From NCBI GenBank assembly GCA_938017515.1, contig CALIJJ010000071.1:1-49538 (forward strand): DNA of 49,538 nt, given 5' to 3'. Both the position numbers and the translations under genes were made by a program. This stretch comes from an uncultured Pseudanabaenaceae cyanobacterium (lineage in GTDB: Bacteria; Cyanobacteriota; Cyanobacteriia; PCC-9006; JAAUQQ01). Shown in pieces: positions 18,868-27,260 of the stretch (position 1 is the first letter of the stretch; each line of letters opens with the position of its first letter). The notes under the pieces are model-generated. The model ran no database searches. It had not been told where the DNA came from and saw only the letters and a program-made list of their open reading frames with translations.

Positions 18868-21800
18868 TTGTTCAGTTCGTGGCTTACCGGGAAGGCATTA
18901 CAAGTGGAGAGAACTTCACTGGACTTGAATGGTGGGGATCGTCCAACTTTAGGGACCATTTCGACAAGCCCGACGGGTGCAGCGCAAGCGTTGCAGGACT
19001 ATCGCTATGCTTTAGATCAGTCTGCCATTGTGGTCATTACCGATGCCAAGGGTATCATTACCCAAGTTAATGATCAGTTTTGCCAGATTTCCCAGTATGA
19101 GCGCTCTGAACTTCTCGGAAAGACCCATCGCCTGCTGAACTCTGGGTATCATCCCCCAAATTTCTTTGCATCGCTGTGGCGTGAAATTACGATGGGGAGA
19201 GTCTGGCGAGGAGAAATCTGTAATCGAGCCAAGGATGGTAGCAACTACTGGGTTGATACGACGATTGTTCCATTTTTGGATGAGGATCAACGTCCCTATC
19301 AATATCTATCCATTCGCAACGATATTACATCACGAAAATATGCTGAATCGAGACTCAAACACCAGCACAAAGCGATAGAGCAGCAGATTCGAGTCAGCCA
19401 TGAAACTCAGCTGCGTCTGGATAGCTACAACCAAATTCTACGATTAATTGCGAACGGAGCACCGCTGGCACAAACCCTCCTAGAAGTCGTAGAGGTTACC
19501 GAAATATTATCGGGCGGCGTACTCTGTTCGTTGATGCTGATGCATCCTCGCCAAGGAACCTTGCGCCATGAGGCTGCACCGAGCCTGCCCCAAGAATTTA
19601 TACAGACCATGGATGGTTTGCCGCTCAGCCCCAATGGCGGTGCCTGTTCTGCGGCGGCCTACACCAAACGCGTCGTGGTCGTGCCAGATATTGCACGTGA
19701 TCCCCATGGCATGTACGTCAATGATTTGGCCCTACGATTTGGCTTGCGAGCCGCCTGGGCACAACCCGTCTTGTCGGACAATCGCGTCTTAGCCGTATTG
19801 GGGATGTACTATAGCCAACCTCAGTCGCCTTCCCCCAAAGACAAGGTGTTGATGGATCGGGCCGTCGAGCTGATCAAAGTTGCCATCGAACGTCACCAAA
19901 CGGAAAATGCTCTCAAAAAGCAGCTTCAGCAGACGTTGCTCCTGGGCAACATCACCCAGGAAATTCGGCAAAGCCTTGATACACGGGAAATTTTTCAAAC
20001 GGCGGTCACCAAGCTGCGCCGCATTCTCAGCGCCGATCGCGTCGGCATCCATCGTTTTACAGACAATACCCATGAAGCAGACGGAGAGTTTGTGGCGGAA
20101 GATGTGATCGCCTCTTTCCCCTCAGCCCTGGGTCGTACAACGTATGGTCGCCGCAACGGCGACCCCTATGCACTGCAATACCAAGAGGGGCATCTGCTGG
20201 CCTTATCTGATATCTATGACGCCGATTTGAGTAAGCATCATCTTGAGATGCTGGAGGCTTTTCAGGTTCGAGCCGTGGTTTCAGTGCCCCTCCTCGAAGG
20301 CGATCAGGTCTGGGGATTATTGTGTGTGCATCAATGCTCAGGCCCTCGTCAGTGGCAGGACTCTGAAGTTAAATTTATTCGGGAAATCGCGGTGCAACTG
20401 AGCTTAGCAATTCAGCAAGCTGACTTATTAGATCAGGCCGAACAAAAATCTCGACGCTTGCGACAGCTCTTGTCGATGCTACAGGTTCAAAAAAAGCGTC
20501 AATCCCAGCTGATTACTGCTTTGAAGCAAGCCAAGGAAAAAGCCGATACCGCGAACCAAGCCAAAAGCTCTTTTCTCGCCAGCATGAGCCATGAGCTGCG
20601 TACCCCTCTGAACGCTATTTTAGGCTTTAGCCAGCTCATGTGTCGCGATGCATCGCTGAGTGCTCATCAAAAGGAAACGCTAGATACGATCAACCGCAGT
20701 GGTGCTCATCTCTTAACCTTGATCAATGACATCCTGGAAATGTCGAAAATTGAGGCGGGTCGTCTGAGTCTGAATGAAGAAGACTGTGATCTGCATGGAT
20801 TACTGGATTCTATCTATGACATGTTCCGCCTCAAGGCAAAGTCTCAAGGCTTAAAACTCTCCATCCATCGTGCCGCTGATGTCCCTCAATTTGTCCGTAC
20901 GGATACCAGTAAACTACGCCAGATTTTAATCAATTTAATTGGAAACGGCATTAAGTTCACTGAGCAAGGAAAAGTCTCACTACGCACATGGCTGAAAGAA
21001 GAGCGCGCCGCCGAGGGAGAGACAGAGATCCAAATTTGGTGCCAGGTCAAAGACACCGGCCTAGGCATTTCAGCACAGGAGCTACAGACCATTTTTGACC
21101 CCTTTACGCAAACGGAGAGCGGCCGCCGTTCTCAGGATGGAACGGGTCTGGGTCTCCCCATCAGCAAAAAATTTGTCAATCTTCTCGGTGGCGATATCAC
21201 GATGGAAAGCCAGGCCGGGCAAGGCACCACCGTGCGTTTTTCATTCAAGACTCAGGTCTTAAAAGAGAACTGCTGCCCCCCCAAAATGCTTCAACGCGTG
21301 CGATGCCTTGCACCTGGGCAAAAATCCTATCGTTTACTCATTGCGGAGGATCGCGAGGAAAATCAACGCTTGCTTTTACAGCTCCTGGATTCCGTTGGCT
21401 TTGATGTACGAGTCGCCCCCCATGGTCAGGCTGCCGTAGAACAATGGCGTGAATGGCACCCCCATTTGATCTGGATGGATTTGCAAATGCCGGTGATGGA
21501 TGGCTATGAAGCAACGGCAATGATTCGGGCAGAGGAACAAAAGTCTAGTGGGTTTCCCAAAAGCTATATTTTAGCCCTCACGGCGAATGCCTTTGAAGAA
21601 ACACGATCCTCGGTGCTAGAAGTCGGTTTTGATGATTTTGTACGGAAGCCCTTTGAAGAGTCAGTCCTCTTTGAAAAGATGCAACACCACCTCGGTGTGA
21701 ACTATATCTATGACACGCCAGATGACATGTTGCAGCAAACAGGGCCCCTATTACCAGCAGGTTTAGAAGATTTGGAGCCACAGTTAGAAAGCATGACGCT

Positions 21801-21990
21801 GCCTTGGCTGATCGCCATGAATAAAGCAGCACTCACCTTAGACGAAGGCAAAGTTAAAAACCTGATTGCCGAGATCAATCCTCGCTATCAAAACTTATCT
21901 GAGCAACTCTGGAGCTGGTGCCAGACATTGCGATTTGATCGAATTATGGAAACGATTAGTCCTGTGATTGAACGACGATCGTCCGCCTAA
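18868..21990 (+). CDS. Hybrid histidine kinase: PAS, GAF, GAF, HisKA/HATPase, receiver
   Basis: A soluble sensor kinase of about 1040 residues with no membrane segment. Order: PAS with PAC (about 45-150; [20 protein letters not shown], then [20 protein letters not shown]); GAF1 (about 190-330); GAF2 (about 355-520); coiled coil; HisKA with [20 protein letters not shown] (His about 576); HATPase with [15 protein letters not shown] and [19 protein letters not shown]; and a receiver with phospho-acceptor in [16 protein letters not shown] (about 870). About 100 residues of unassigned sequence follow the receiver. The second GAF contains [15 protein letters not shown], in the phytochrome-like GAF subclass. 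I do not see a clear bilin-binding cysteine-histidine pair, so light sensing is unproven. The start used is a TTG at 18868; no ATG lies between it and the PAS domain. Confidence 0.92.
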   Translation: MFSSWLTGKALQVERTSLDLNGGDRPTLGTISTSPTGAAQALQDYRYALDQSAIVVITDAKGIITQVNDQFCQISQYERSELLGKTHRLLNSGYHPPNFFASLWREITMGRVWRGEICNRAKDGSNYWVDTTIVPFLDEDQRPYQYLSIRNDITSRKYAESRLKHQHKAIEQQIRVSHETQLRLDSYNQILRLIANGAPLAQTLLEVVEVTEILSGGVLCSLMLMHPRQGTLRHEAAPSLPQEFIQTMDGLPLSPNGGACSAAAYTKRVVVVPDIARDPHGMYVNDLALRFGLRAAWAQPVLSDNRVLAVLGMYYSQPQSPSPKDKVLMDRAVELIKVAIERHQTENALKKQLQQTLLLGNITQEIRQSLDTREIFQTAVTKLRRILSADRVGIHRFTDNTHEADGEFVAEDVIASFPSALGRTTYGRRNGDPYALQYQEGHLLALSDIYDADLSKHHLEMLEAFQVRAVVSVPLLEGDQVWGLLCVHQCSGPRQWQDSEVKFIREIAVQLSLAIQQADLLDQAEQKSRRLRQLLSMLQVQKKRQSQLITALKQAKEKADTANQAKSSFLASMSHELRTPLNAILGFSQLMCRDASLSAHQKETLDTINRSGAHLLTLINDILEMSKIEAGRLSLNEEDCDLHGLLDSIYDMFRLKAKSQGLKLSIHRAADVPQFVRTDTSKLRQILINLIGNGIKFTEQGKVSLRTWLKEERAAEGETEIQIWCQVKDTGLGISAQELQTIFDPFTQTESGRRSQDGTGLGLPISKKFVNLLGGDITMESQAGQGTTVRFSFKTQVLKENCCPPKMLQRVRCLAPGQKSYRLLIAEDREENQRLLLQLLDSVGFDVRVAPHGQAAVEQWREWHPHLIWMDLQMPVMDGYEATAMIRAEEQKSSGFPKSYILALTANAFEETRSSVLEVGFDDFVRKPFEESVLFEKMQHHLGVNYIYDTPDDMLQQTGPLLPAGLEDLEPQLESMTLPWLIAMNKAALTLDEGKVKNLIAEINPRYQNLSEQLWSWCQTLRFDRIMETISPVIERRSSA

Positions 21991-22096
21991 TGAATCTCTC
22001 CGGTGATTGTTGGATTGACATTTTAGTCGGCGAGTTTATGTTGGGGCTATTCTTTTCTCTCCCCATGATACATTTTCTTATTTATTTGATGACTTC

Positions 22097-22228
22097 TAAG
22101 TAGATAGACATTAATCTCCCGCTAACCGGGCTTCGGCTTCGCTCAGCCCTCGGCTCTTAGTCATGCCAGGGGTTCGCTGGTTGAGCGGAGCCGAAACCAG
22201 CAAGGATGAAGGCTACGTTTAGTTCAGG
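22097..22228 (-). repeat. Foldback repeat copy A (inverted relative to copies B and C)
   Basis: Read on the minus strand this copy aligns end to end with the copies at 26551-26713 and 29070-29220. Shared blocks include CTGGTTTCGGCTCCGCTCA, CCAGCGAA, GAGGGCTGAGCGAAG and CGAAGCCCGGT. The two halves are imperfect inverted repeats of each other. It overlaps the 3' end of the leftward small gene ending at 22157 and supplies that protein's last residues. Confidence 0.85.
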
Positions 22229-22393
22229 CCACCTACTTACAAGAATCTGAAGCGTCTCATTAATACTGGCAAAGTTGCCATTACACTCCTCCATGAACGC
22301 TCCCAGCGCATCCGTCGTAATTTCCAGAGACTCATTGACAGTCGCAATACGCGCACGGAGTTGAGCGATCGCCTGCCTCGTTTCATCATCCAT
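22157..22393 (-). CDS. Small helical protein of unknown function
   Basis: I place the start at the ATG at 22393, giving 78 residues (MDDETRQAIAQLRARIATVN), because it overlaps the stop of the upstream small gene in an ATGGATGA arrangement typical of translational coupling. The first 55 residues are predicted helical with coiled-coil character (alternating I/L positions). The last roughly 23 residues (from about PELNVAFILAG) lie inside foldback repeat copy A, so the native C-terminus has probably been replaced. I do not recognise a family. The two-gene leftward unit is divergent from the acetyltransferase gene. Confidence 0.6.
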   Translation of the reverse strand: MDDETRQAIAQLRARIATVNESLEITTDALGAFMEECNGNFASINETLQILVSRWPELNVAFILAGFGSAQPANPWHD

Positions 22394-22601
22394 CTTGCTC
22401 AGCATCCTTCGCAAGCGCATCTTTCGTCGCCTGAATCCCCCGCTTGGCAAGAATCAGGAGTTTTTGACTATCCGGCATTTGTTCCCAAACATCCTCGGGA
22501 ATGCTTGCTAGCTCAGCAAATTCCTTTAGGTCTTTCTCAATCCCCCCCACGTCCACACTGATACGCCGACTCTTGGGCTTCGATTCTTTTGCCATGATCA
22601 T
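22386..22601 (-). CDS. Small basic/acidic protein of unknown function
   Basis: About 71 residues from the ATG at 22601 (MIMAKESKPKSRRISVDVG) or 69 from the ATG at 22595; an AGG lies 5 bp before the first. A basic N-terminus is followed by an amphipathic region (IEKDLKEFAELASIPEDVWE) and a lysine-rich helix. Its stop overlaps the next gene's start by 8 bp, so the two are co-translated. The pair resembles small two-gene cassettes in which one partner is basic, but no toxin or antitoxin motif is visible and I assign no function. Confidence 0.6.
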   Translation of the reverse strand: MIMAKESKPKSRRISVDVGGIEKDLKEFAELASIPEDVWEQMPDSQKLLILAKRGIQATKDALAKDAEQDG

Positions 22602-22741
22602 ACAACCTAAAAATCTAGCAGGTTCAGCATATACTGCTTTCTGTAATAAGTGCAGCACCTGTTAATGCGTGTTAATTTTTCTGCCTCTGAGGACGCTGCT
22701 TAGTCGCGGCTACTTTGGTAATAAAGCATGATGAGAACAGG

Positions 22742-23446
22742 ATGCAACCGATGGATGCAGCAACTCAATATCAGCGTAGCAAGACCGTTGTAGACAAATT
22801 TGGAGGTTGTAACTTGTACGGCGCCAATCCCAATCACAAACACCCGATGGATGGATTTCCGCAAATCTGTTTCATCAAAAATACCGTCACCAACCCGAAC
22901 ATTCAGATTGGTGACTACACCTACTACGACGATCCAGACGACTCCGAAAACTTTGAGCGCAACGTTCTCTACCACTTCCCCTTCATTGGCGACAAGCTGA
23001 TCATCGGCAAATTCTGCGCGATCGCCCGCAACCCCACCTTCATCATGAACGGAGCCAATCACAAACTCGATGGCTTCTCCACCTACCCCTTCTACATCTT
23101 CGGCAACGGTTGGGAAAACGCGGCCCCCAGTCCGGGCGAACTCCCCCACAAAGGCGACACCGTCATCGGCAACGACGTTTGGATAGGTTACCAAGCCACC
23201 GTCATGCCCGGTATCAAAATCGGTGACGGAGCCATCATCGCCGCAAAATCCGTCGTCACCCGCGACGTCCCGCCCTACACCATTGTGGGTGGCAACCCAG
23301 CTCAACCGATGCGTCAACGGTTTGATGAAGCCACCATTCAGGCCCTCCTCAACATCGCCTGGTGGTATTGGGACATCGAAAAAATCACCCGCAATCTAGA
23401 CAAAATCGTTTCGGCAGACCTCCAGGCGCTCAACTGCTGCCTGTAA
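22742..23446 (+). CDS. Hexapeptide-repeat acetyltransferase, Vat/CatB xenobiotic type
   Basis: A trimeric left-handed beta-helix acyltransferase, about 235 residues, that moves acetyl from acetyl-CoA to a hydroxyl group. The pattern is that of the xenobiotic acetyltransferase group: GDYTYYDDP, KLIIGKFCAIARNPTFIMNG, the catalytic histidine in GANHKLDG, then VIGNDVWIGYQATVMPGIKI, GDGAIIAAKSVVTRDVPPYT and IVGGNPAQPMRQRF. Proteins of this group acetylate streptogramin A or chloramphenicol, but many environmental members have unknown natural substrates; resistance should not be inferred. Start chosen at the ATG at 22742; a TTG at 22715 and an ATG at 22751 are alternatives. It stands alone, divergent from the small-protein pair. 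Confidence 0.93.
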   Translation: MQPMDAATQYQRSKTVVDKFGGCNLYGANPNHKHPMDGFPQICFIKNTVTNPNIQIGDYTYYDDPDDSENFERNVLYHFPFIGDKLIIGKFCAIARNPTFIMNGANHKLDGFSTYPFYIFGNGWENAAPSPGELPHKGDTVIGNDVWIGYQATVMPGIKIGDGAIIAAKSVVTRDVPPYTIVGGNPAQPMRQRFDEATIQALLNIAWWYWDIEKITRNLDKIVSADLQALNCCL

Positions 23447-23469
23447 GGTAGCCAGCCACGATTCCCTCT

Positions 23470-23811
23470 CTAGGAGCCTGACTCTGCGGCCTCAGGCTCC
23501 GACTTGATCGCCTCCACAACCTCAGCCAACTCCCCCTGAAGTTGTTGCACTTGCCGAGCCTTCGCCTTGTACTCACGAATCATCTGAGCTGCTTTTGTCG
23601 CTCCCTCGGGATGATCCTGGGCAGCGGCCTCCACCTCCACGGCATCCAAAATCTCCGTTTTCGTCTTCCCATCGCCTGCGTCCCAAGTCACCGCAATGGT
23701 TCCAGGCTTGCTCAGGTCTGCCTTAATACGCCCCTGGCCAATCAAGTAGCCACTCGCCCCCACCAGAGCGGTATACAGCGCAATCGAGAAAAATCCAACT
23801 GTAATTTTCAT
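23470..23811 (-). CDS. Small membrane-anchored coiled-coil protein, unknown function
   Basis: Starting at the ATG at 23811, which has GGGAG about 8 bp upstream, the product is 113 residues. It has one N-terminal membrane segment or uncleaved signal (MKITVGFFSIALYTALVGAS), a short domain with VTWDAGDGKTKTEILDAVEV, then a long charged helix (AAQMIREYKAKARQVQQLQG) ending in an acidic tail. A longer reading to 23955 exists but has no ribosome-binding site. It converges with the acetyltransferase gene, 23 bp between stops. No family recognised. Confidence 0.7.
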   Translation of the reverse strand: MKITVGFFSIALYTALVGASGYLIGQGRIKADLSKPGTIAVTWDAGDGKTKTEILDAVEVEAAAQDHPEGATKAAQMIREYKAKARQVQQLQGELAEVVEAIKSEPEAAESGS

Positions 23812-24040
23812 AACCGACTCCCTGAGATGAGGAGGATATAGAGCTTCCTTTGTATTTAAGCGCCTAAACAGACCTGGGGCAACGATGGCCTCGACAACGA
23901 CTGTCGCGCTGCCAAAGCAGCATACAGAGGTGGTAATCATAAGTTGTGATAGCACCTAAAGATGCCTGCAAAATTCATTGCACGAATCTCTCACTGTGAG
24001 TTATATTAGTACATAAGAACTATTAAGTCTGTGGCCTTTT

Positions 24041-24100
24041 GCTACCTGGATTTTGTTACCTAGGCTCTGTCGTCTAGGCTTTGTCACCTAGGCTCTGTCG
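24041..24100. repeat. Tandem array, four 14 bp units
   Basis: Units at 24041, 24055, 24069 and 24083 share the consensus GTYRYCTAGGCTYT; the first is more diverged and a partial fifth follows at 24097. It lies in the gap upstream of the 24200 gene. Confidence 0.8.
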
Positions 24101-24199
24101 CAATTCTCTATCGGTTAATTGAATTTTCTTCTCAGTGCGCTTATTTGAAGCATCTATCCGAACATGTCACGCGTTCACCTTTGGGCGTTGGAGGTTTCC

Positions 24200-24838
24200 A
24201 TGCAAGAGTCCTGGCAGGCTCAATCTAATCCCCCCGTTTCTCCCCCAGCTCAACCGAGCAGTCATCATGTCAGTCCTCCTTCCAGTCGCGATCGCTCCCC
24301 GCTTCCTCCCCGTCATTCCCATCCTGCAGCGCGTCACACCCCGCCGCCTTATCAAGCAGCGCCTGCCGCTACCGATTATGCTCCGACGTATTACACACCG
24401 AGTCATTCCACGCATCACCATCAGGCTCCTCCCCATGCCCCTCGCCGTCAAAAATCTCTTTCGATTCCCCAGGCCATCTACATCATTGGAGGGTGGGCTT
24501 TAGCGGCGTTGGCTTTTTTTGGCGATTTTAGTGGTCATCAAAGCGGGGTCATTGCCAAGTCTTTCAAGCGCGATCTCTGTCATACCGTTATTCAGCCCAG
24601 CACTGTGTTGTCTCGGGAAGCCCTTGCCAAACTACTCGCCATTCCCGAGCGATCGCCCCAAGAGCAAATCCGTCAGGTCGTGCCCCAACCCTACTGCCAA
24701 CTCAGTGATGTGGAAGTTCGTGCTGGAGCCATTGCCCAGCGTGAGGCCTATCCCCTCGCCTTTGACCCAAAAACGTGGCTGGTGGTGCTCTATGAAGGGA
24801 ATGAATATGCCGGTTATGCCTTCCGTTTTGCTCAGTAG
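24200..24838 (+). CDS. Proline-rich membrane protein, unknown function
   Basis: I choose the ATG at 24200 over that at 24164 because GGAGG lies 5 bp before it; this gives 212 residues. Residues 1-85 are a disordered region rich in proline, serine, histidine and tyrosine (SPLPPRHSHPAARHTPPPYQ). A membrane segment follows (IYIIGGWALAALAFFGDFSG). A small C-terminal domain of about 100 residues has two cysteines (DLCHTV and PYCQLSD) and ends WLVVLYEGNEYAGYAFRF. The next gene probably begins within its last codons. No named family is recognised; a similar layout occurs in cyanobacterial envelope proteins (general impression, not checked). Confidence 0.75.
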   Translation: MQESWQAQSNPPVSPPAQPSSHHVSPPSSRDRSPLPPRHSHPAARHTPPPYQAAPAATDYAPTYYTPSHSTHHHQAPPHAPRRQKSLSIPQAIYIIGGWALAALAFFGDFSGHQSGVIAKSFKRDLCHTVIQPSTVLSREALAKLLAIPERSPQEQIRQVVPQPYCQLSDVEVRAGAIAQREAYPLAFDPKTWLVVLYEGNEYAGYAFRFAQ

Positions 24839-25406
24839 ACAAGTGCTAGTGCAAAAATTTTTCAGTCACAGCTTGCTCAAGCCATGGCGGTTTAAATCAA
24901 GGCTGTTCAAACCAGGGTTGTTCAAGCCAGGGTTGTTCAAAGCAGGACTGTTTAAGCTATCGCTCTCCAGCGGACTACTGGTTGTCGTCCTCAGCAGTTG
25001 CGCCATCACCCAACCCCCTTCCTTGGTTGACATGACGATTCATCAGCAGTGGCAGCTACAACCCGGCGATCGCATTGCTGGATATACCGTCAACAGTGGC
25101 CTTGGCGACATCGTTGTAGAACTCTCAGGCCAAAAGATTTATGCCCCCGTGAGTGGCCAGGTTCAGTGGCTTAAATCTGCCCATCATTCGAGAGACTGTG
25201 CCCTCTTTTCCAGTCCTGAAATCCCGGCCTACCGTCTACGGTTGTGTGGCCTTAAGCGAGTGCGGTTGGGCGATCGCCAGCAGGGCCAAGTGATTGGCAC
25301 AGGGGAATATGTGGCTTTATCAATGTTGAGAAAACAGAATGATGGCAGCTGGGCCATCGTTGAGCCTGCAGTGAAGATGCTGGAACAACTCTTTTTGCCA
25401 AACTAA
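24816..25406 (+). CDS. Lipoprotein with an LFKPG pentapeptide array and a LytM-like fold segment
   Basis: About 196 residues from an ATG at 24816, overlapping the previous gene; a GTG at 24849 is an alternative. The N-terminus contains six tandem five-residue units, best copies LFKPG, LFKPG and LFKAG, encoded by 15 bp DNA repeats at 24873-24962. A hydrophobic stretch and lipobox (GLLVVVLSSC) come next. The mature domain has GDRIAGYTVNSGLGDIVVEL and KIYAPVSGQVQWL, resembling the beta-sandwich of M23/LytM proteins, but I see no zinc-ligand histidines, so peptidase activity is unlikely. A signal with such a long, basic, repeated n-region is odd; either the array is a tolerated expansion or translation starts later. 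Confidence 0.7.
   Translation: MPSVLLSRQVLVQKFFSHSLLKPWRFKSRLFKPGLFKPGLFKAGLFKLSLSSGLLVVVLSSCAITQPPSLVDMTIHQQWQLQPGDRIAGYTVNSGLGDIVVELSGQKIYAPVSGQVQWLKSAHHSRDCALFSSPEIPAYRLRLCGLKRVRLGDRQQGQVIGTGEYVALSMLRKQNDGSWAIVEPAVKMLEQLFLPN
24873..24962 (+). repeat. In-frame tandem array, six 15 bp units
   Basis: Units start at 24873, 24888, 24903, 24918, 24933 and 24948. The best pair is CTGTTCAAACCAGGG and TTGTTCAAGCCAGGG. The period is a multiple of three, so the array encodes a run of LFKPG-like pentapeptides inside the lipoprotein's leader. Confidence 0.88.
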
Positions 25407-25479
25407 ATACCCAGCCAAAATACATCTAAGCCCACAGCCCACCACAGAAACTAATCCAGTCTTTCAATGGAGTCATCGT

Positions 25480-26571
25480 ATGGTACAAGCAGTCGCCTTG
25501 CGTCACCCTTACATCACGCAAAGTATCCCTCGTCATCTCCTGACAGACCCAGCCACAGGAAAGAAATCGCATTCAGCTCCACCGACGTGGGTGCTGATCC
25601 TCACAGGATTATTGCTGTTATGGCCGAAGGGTCTTTTCGCGGCAACCAGCCCCTCTCCATCGCTCGGAGCCCTCGACTTCGCACTAGCAGACAACGCCAT
25701 GGCAGAGGCATTGCTAACCCCTGTAAGCACTTCTGCCCAAATAAGCCCCTCTGCCAAAACCAACCCCTCTGCTAAAACCAATCCCGTCTCTTCTTCAGCC
25801 ATGCTCAGTTTTCGCACAACCGCTCCAGTACCGCACCTTCCTGCCCCAGCTTCTTCTGAAACTTCCCTCAAGATTACAGACCATGGCAGTTTGCTGGCAG
25901 CGAATGCTATGGCAACCTCCCAGAAACCTGAGCAATATTCAGCCCTGGTGCGATCGCAACCCAGTAAAGCTCCCGAGCCCCACGATCTCTTTGCCGGTGG
26001 TCCCCAATCTTTAGTCGCGCGTGCCGTTGGCCATGCTGAAGGCACGCGCCATGCCACAGGAGAACCCACTTGGGCCTATTGGGGGCATCGTGATCCAGGT
26101 AATCAGGCCTGGAATCAAGGTACCTTTTCCTATCAACATGCCGCAGTCTCTCCAAAAGATGCCGACAAGAAGCAGCTGCATCGGCTCCAACGCCAAGCCA
26201 AGGAACTTCAACAGCAAGCCCAGGTCAAAGGTATTCAGCTTTCGTTGTTTGAACAACTCAATGGGATTGATCTGGCCAATCAAGCTCCCCTGGCAGCCCT
26301 CGATCGAGGCTACATTGACTGGCTGGCCAAAGCCAAGCGTCTATCCCTCTCTGAGGATGAGGCGATCCTTTGGGCGAGAACCTGGTCATACTGGGACCCG
26401 GATCGGCAGGCATGGAATGCTCCTGGACTCGGCAATACTTTCCATCGTATCAATGCTGATCAGCATCGTCGGCAACGGGCGATCGCGACAGTCCTTAATC
26501 TTCAGCACCAAGATATTCAGCGCCAAGATTCGGCGATCGCCTACTCTCCATCGGTAGTTGACCTGCAATAA
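25480..26571 (+). CDS. Secreted or membrane-anchored protein with a lysozyme-like helical C-terminal region, unknown function
   Basis: This protein has 363 residues. A hydrophobic segment at about residues 36-54 (WVLILTGLLLLWPKGLFA, with possible cleavage after FAA) follows a 35-residue N-terminal stretch. A low-complexity middle (about 55-175) is rich in Ser, Pro and Ala and contains a duplicated SAKTNP unit. The C-terminal part (about 180-345) starts VARAVGHAEGTR, with a conserved-looking WAYWGHRDPGNQAWNQGTFS, and later a related WARTWSYWDPDRQAWN; the two Trp/Asp-rich stretches look like an internal repeat. The AEGT glutamate plus helical pattern recalls lysozyme-like folds, but this is speculative. 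The final codons and stop lie inside repeat copy B. Confidence 0.7.
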   Translation: MVQAVALRHPYITQSIPRHLLTDPATGKKSHSAPPTWVLILTGLLLLWPKGLFAATSPSPSLGALDFALADNAMAEALLTPVSTSAQISPSAKTNPSAKTNPVSSSAMLSFRTTAPVPHLPAPASSETSLKITDHGSLLAANAMATSQKPEQYSALVRSQPSKAPEPHDLFAGGPQSLVARAVGHAEGTRHATGEPTWAYWGHRDPGNQAWNQGTFSYQHAAVSPKDADKKQLHRLQRQAKELQQQAQVKGIQLSLFEQLNGIDLANQAPLAALDRGYIDWLAKAKRLSLSEDEAILWARTWSYWDPDRQAWNAPGLGNTFHRINADQHRRQRAIATVLNLQHQDIQRQDSAIAYSPSVVDLQ

Positions 26572-26713
26572 ACATAGCCTTTGCCTTTGCTGGTTTCCCT
26601 TCGACGCAAGCTCAGGGGGACCGGCTCCGCTTAACCCACGAGATCGTGAGCGTACCAGGGTCGAGGACTAAGCAAAGTCGAAGCCCGGTCAGCAAGAAAA
26701 TGGTATCTGTTTA
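26551..26713 (+). repeat. Foldback repeat copy B
   Basis: This is a plus-orientation copy sharing AAACATAGCCTTTGCCT, CCGGCTCCGCT, GTGAGCG, AAGTCGAAGCCCGGTCAGCA and TCTG.TTA blocks with copy C (29070-29220), and its reverse complement with copy A. Similarity begins before the stop codon of the upstream gene. The left and right halves are imperfect inverted repeats. Confidence 0.85.
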
Positions 26714-27260
26714 CTTCGCTGGTTAAGAGACAGCCCCAGATACAGGAAAGGAAATCAATCAAAAGTATTGCAGGACACATCTAAATAGAATTTAGTTGTG
26801 CTTCGAAGGAAAACCTAGATTTTGCCTTTAACTGCTTCCCCAGAGCCAACTTGTAGCTATTGCATCAATGCGCATTGTGATAGAGCGCTATTGACTCCGG
26901 TACCATCTTTGCTGGGTTAACTTAGTAGCCTCCAACACATTCAAAAGATGGACCAAAATCGCGTAATTATTTTTTAATATTCTGAGAAAGTTGTGTTAAA
27001 TTGCTTCAAGACGCGATGTTTTGATAGCTTATTTTTGGTAATTTCTGCGTCAGTATTTTCTTAGGCGAGCAGATTGAAAGAATGGCTGACGTAGCAGCAA
27101 ATCCTGCTATGCAGTCAACGGCTGTTGTGTGAGTACTTCCTCGGCTCAACTCTTTCAGATTGAATCTGTGCGTCCTTTGAAAGGATAAAGCGTTCAGCAA
27201 AATTGCCACCGTTAAGCTTCAAAGACATCTCCATCGATATCGTTTTTCTCGGAACTCACA
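26714..27260. other. Long leader/intergenic region before the cyclase gene
   Basis: After repeat copy B about 550 bp remain without a gene. The sequence is AT-rich around 26940-27060. I could not find a convincing -35/-10 pair or a ribosome-binding site close to the ATG at 27261. A short hairpin with TAGCAG and CTGCTA arms lies near 27090-27110. A minus-strand ORF at 27006-27209 has no features supporting expression. Confidence 0.5.

Noticed and set aside
18868..21990. Phytochrome-like photoreceptor kinase
   Set aside because: The second GAF resembles the phytochrome-type subclass, but I see no bilin-binding cysteine with its histidine, so a light role is not claimed.
21990..22103. 37-residue hydrophobic ORF starting in the hybrid kinase stop codon
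   Set aside because: No ribosome-binding site, no family pattern, and its end runs into foldback repeat copy A; chance ORF is more likely.
22715..22741. Longer N-terminus of the acetyltransferase from a TTG
   Set aside because: The ATG at 22742 matches the usual family start better; the added residues have no family character.
22742..23446. Antibiotic resistance gene (streptogramin or chloramphenicol acetyltransferase)
   Set aside because: Sequence places it in the xenobiotic acetyltransferase family, but substrate cannot be inferred, and the neighbours do not suggest a resistance island.
24041..24100. CRISPR-like array at the 14 bp repeats
   Set aside because: Units are too short, directly adjacent without unique spacers, and no cas gene is present.
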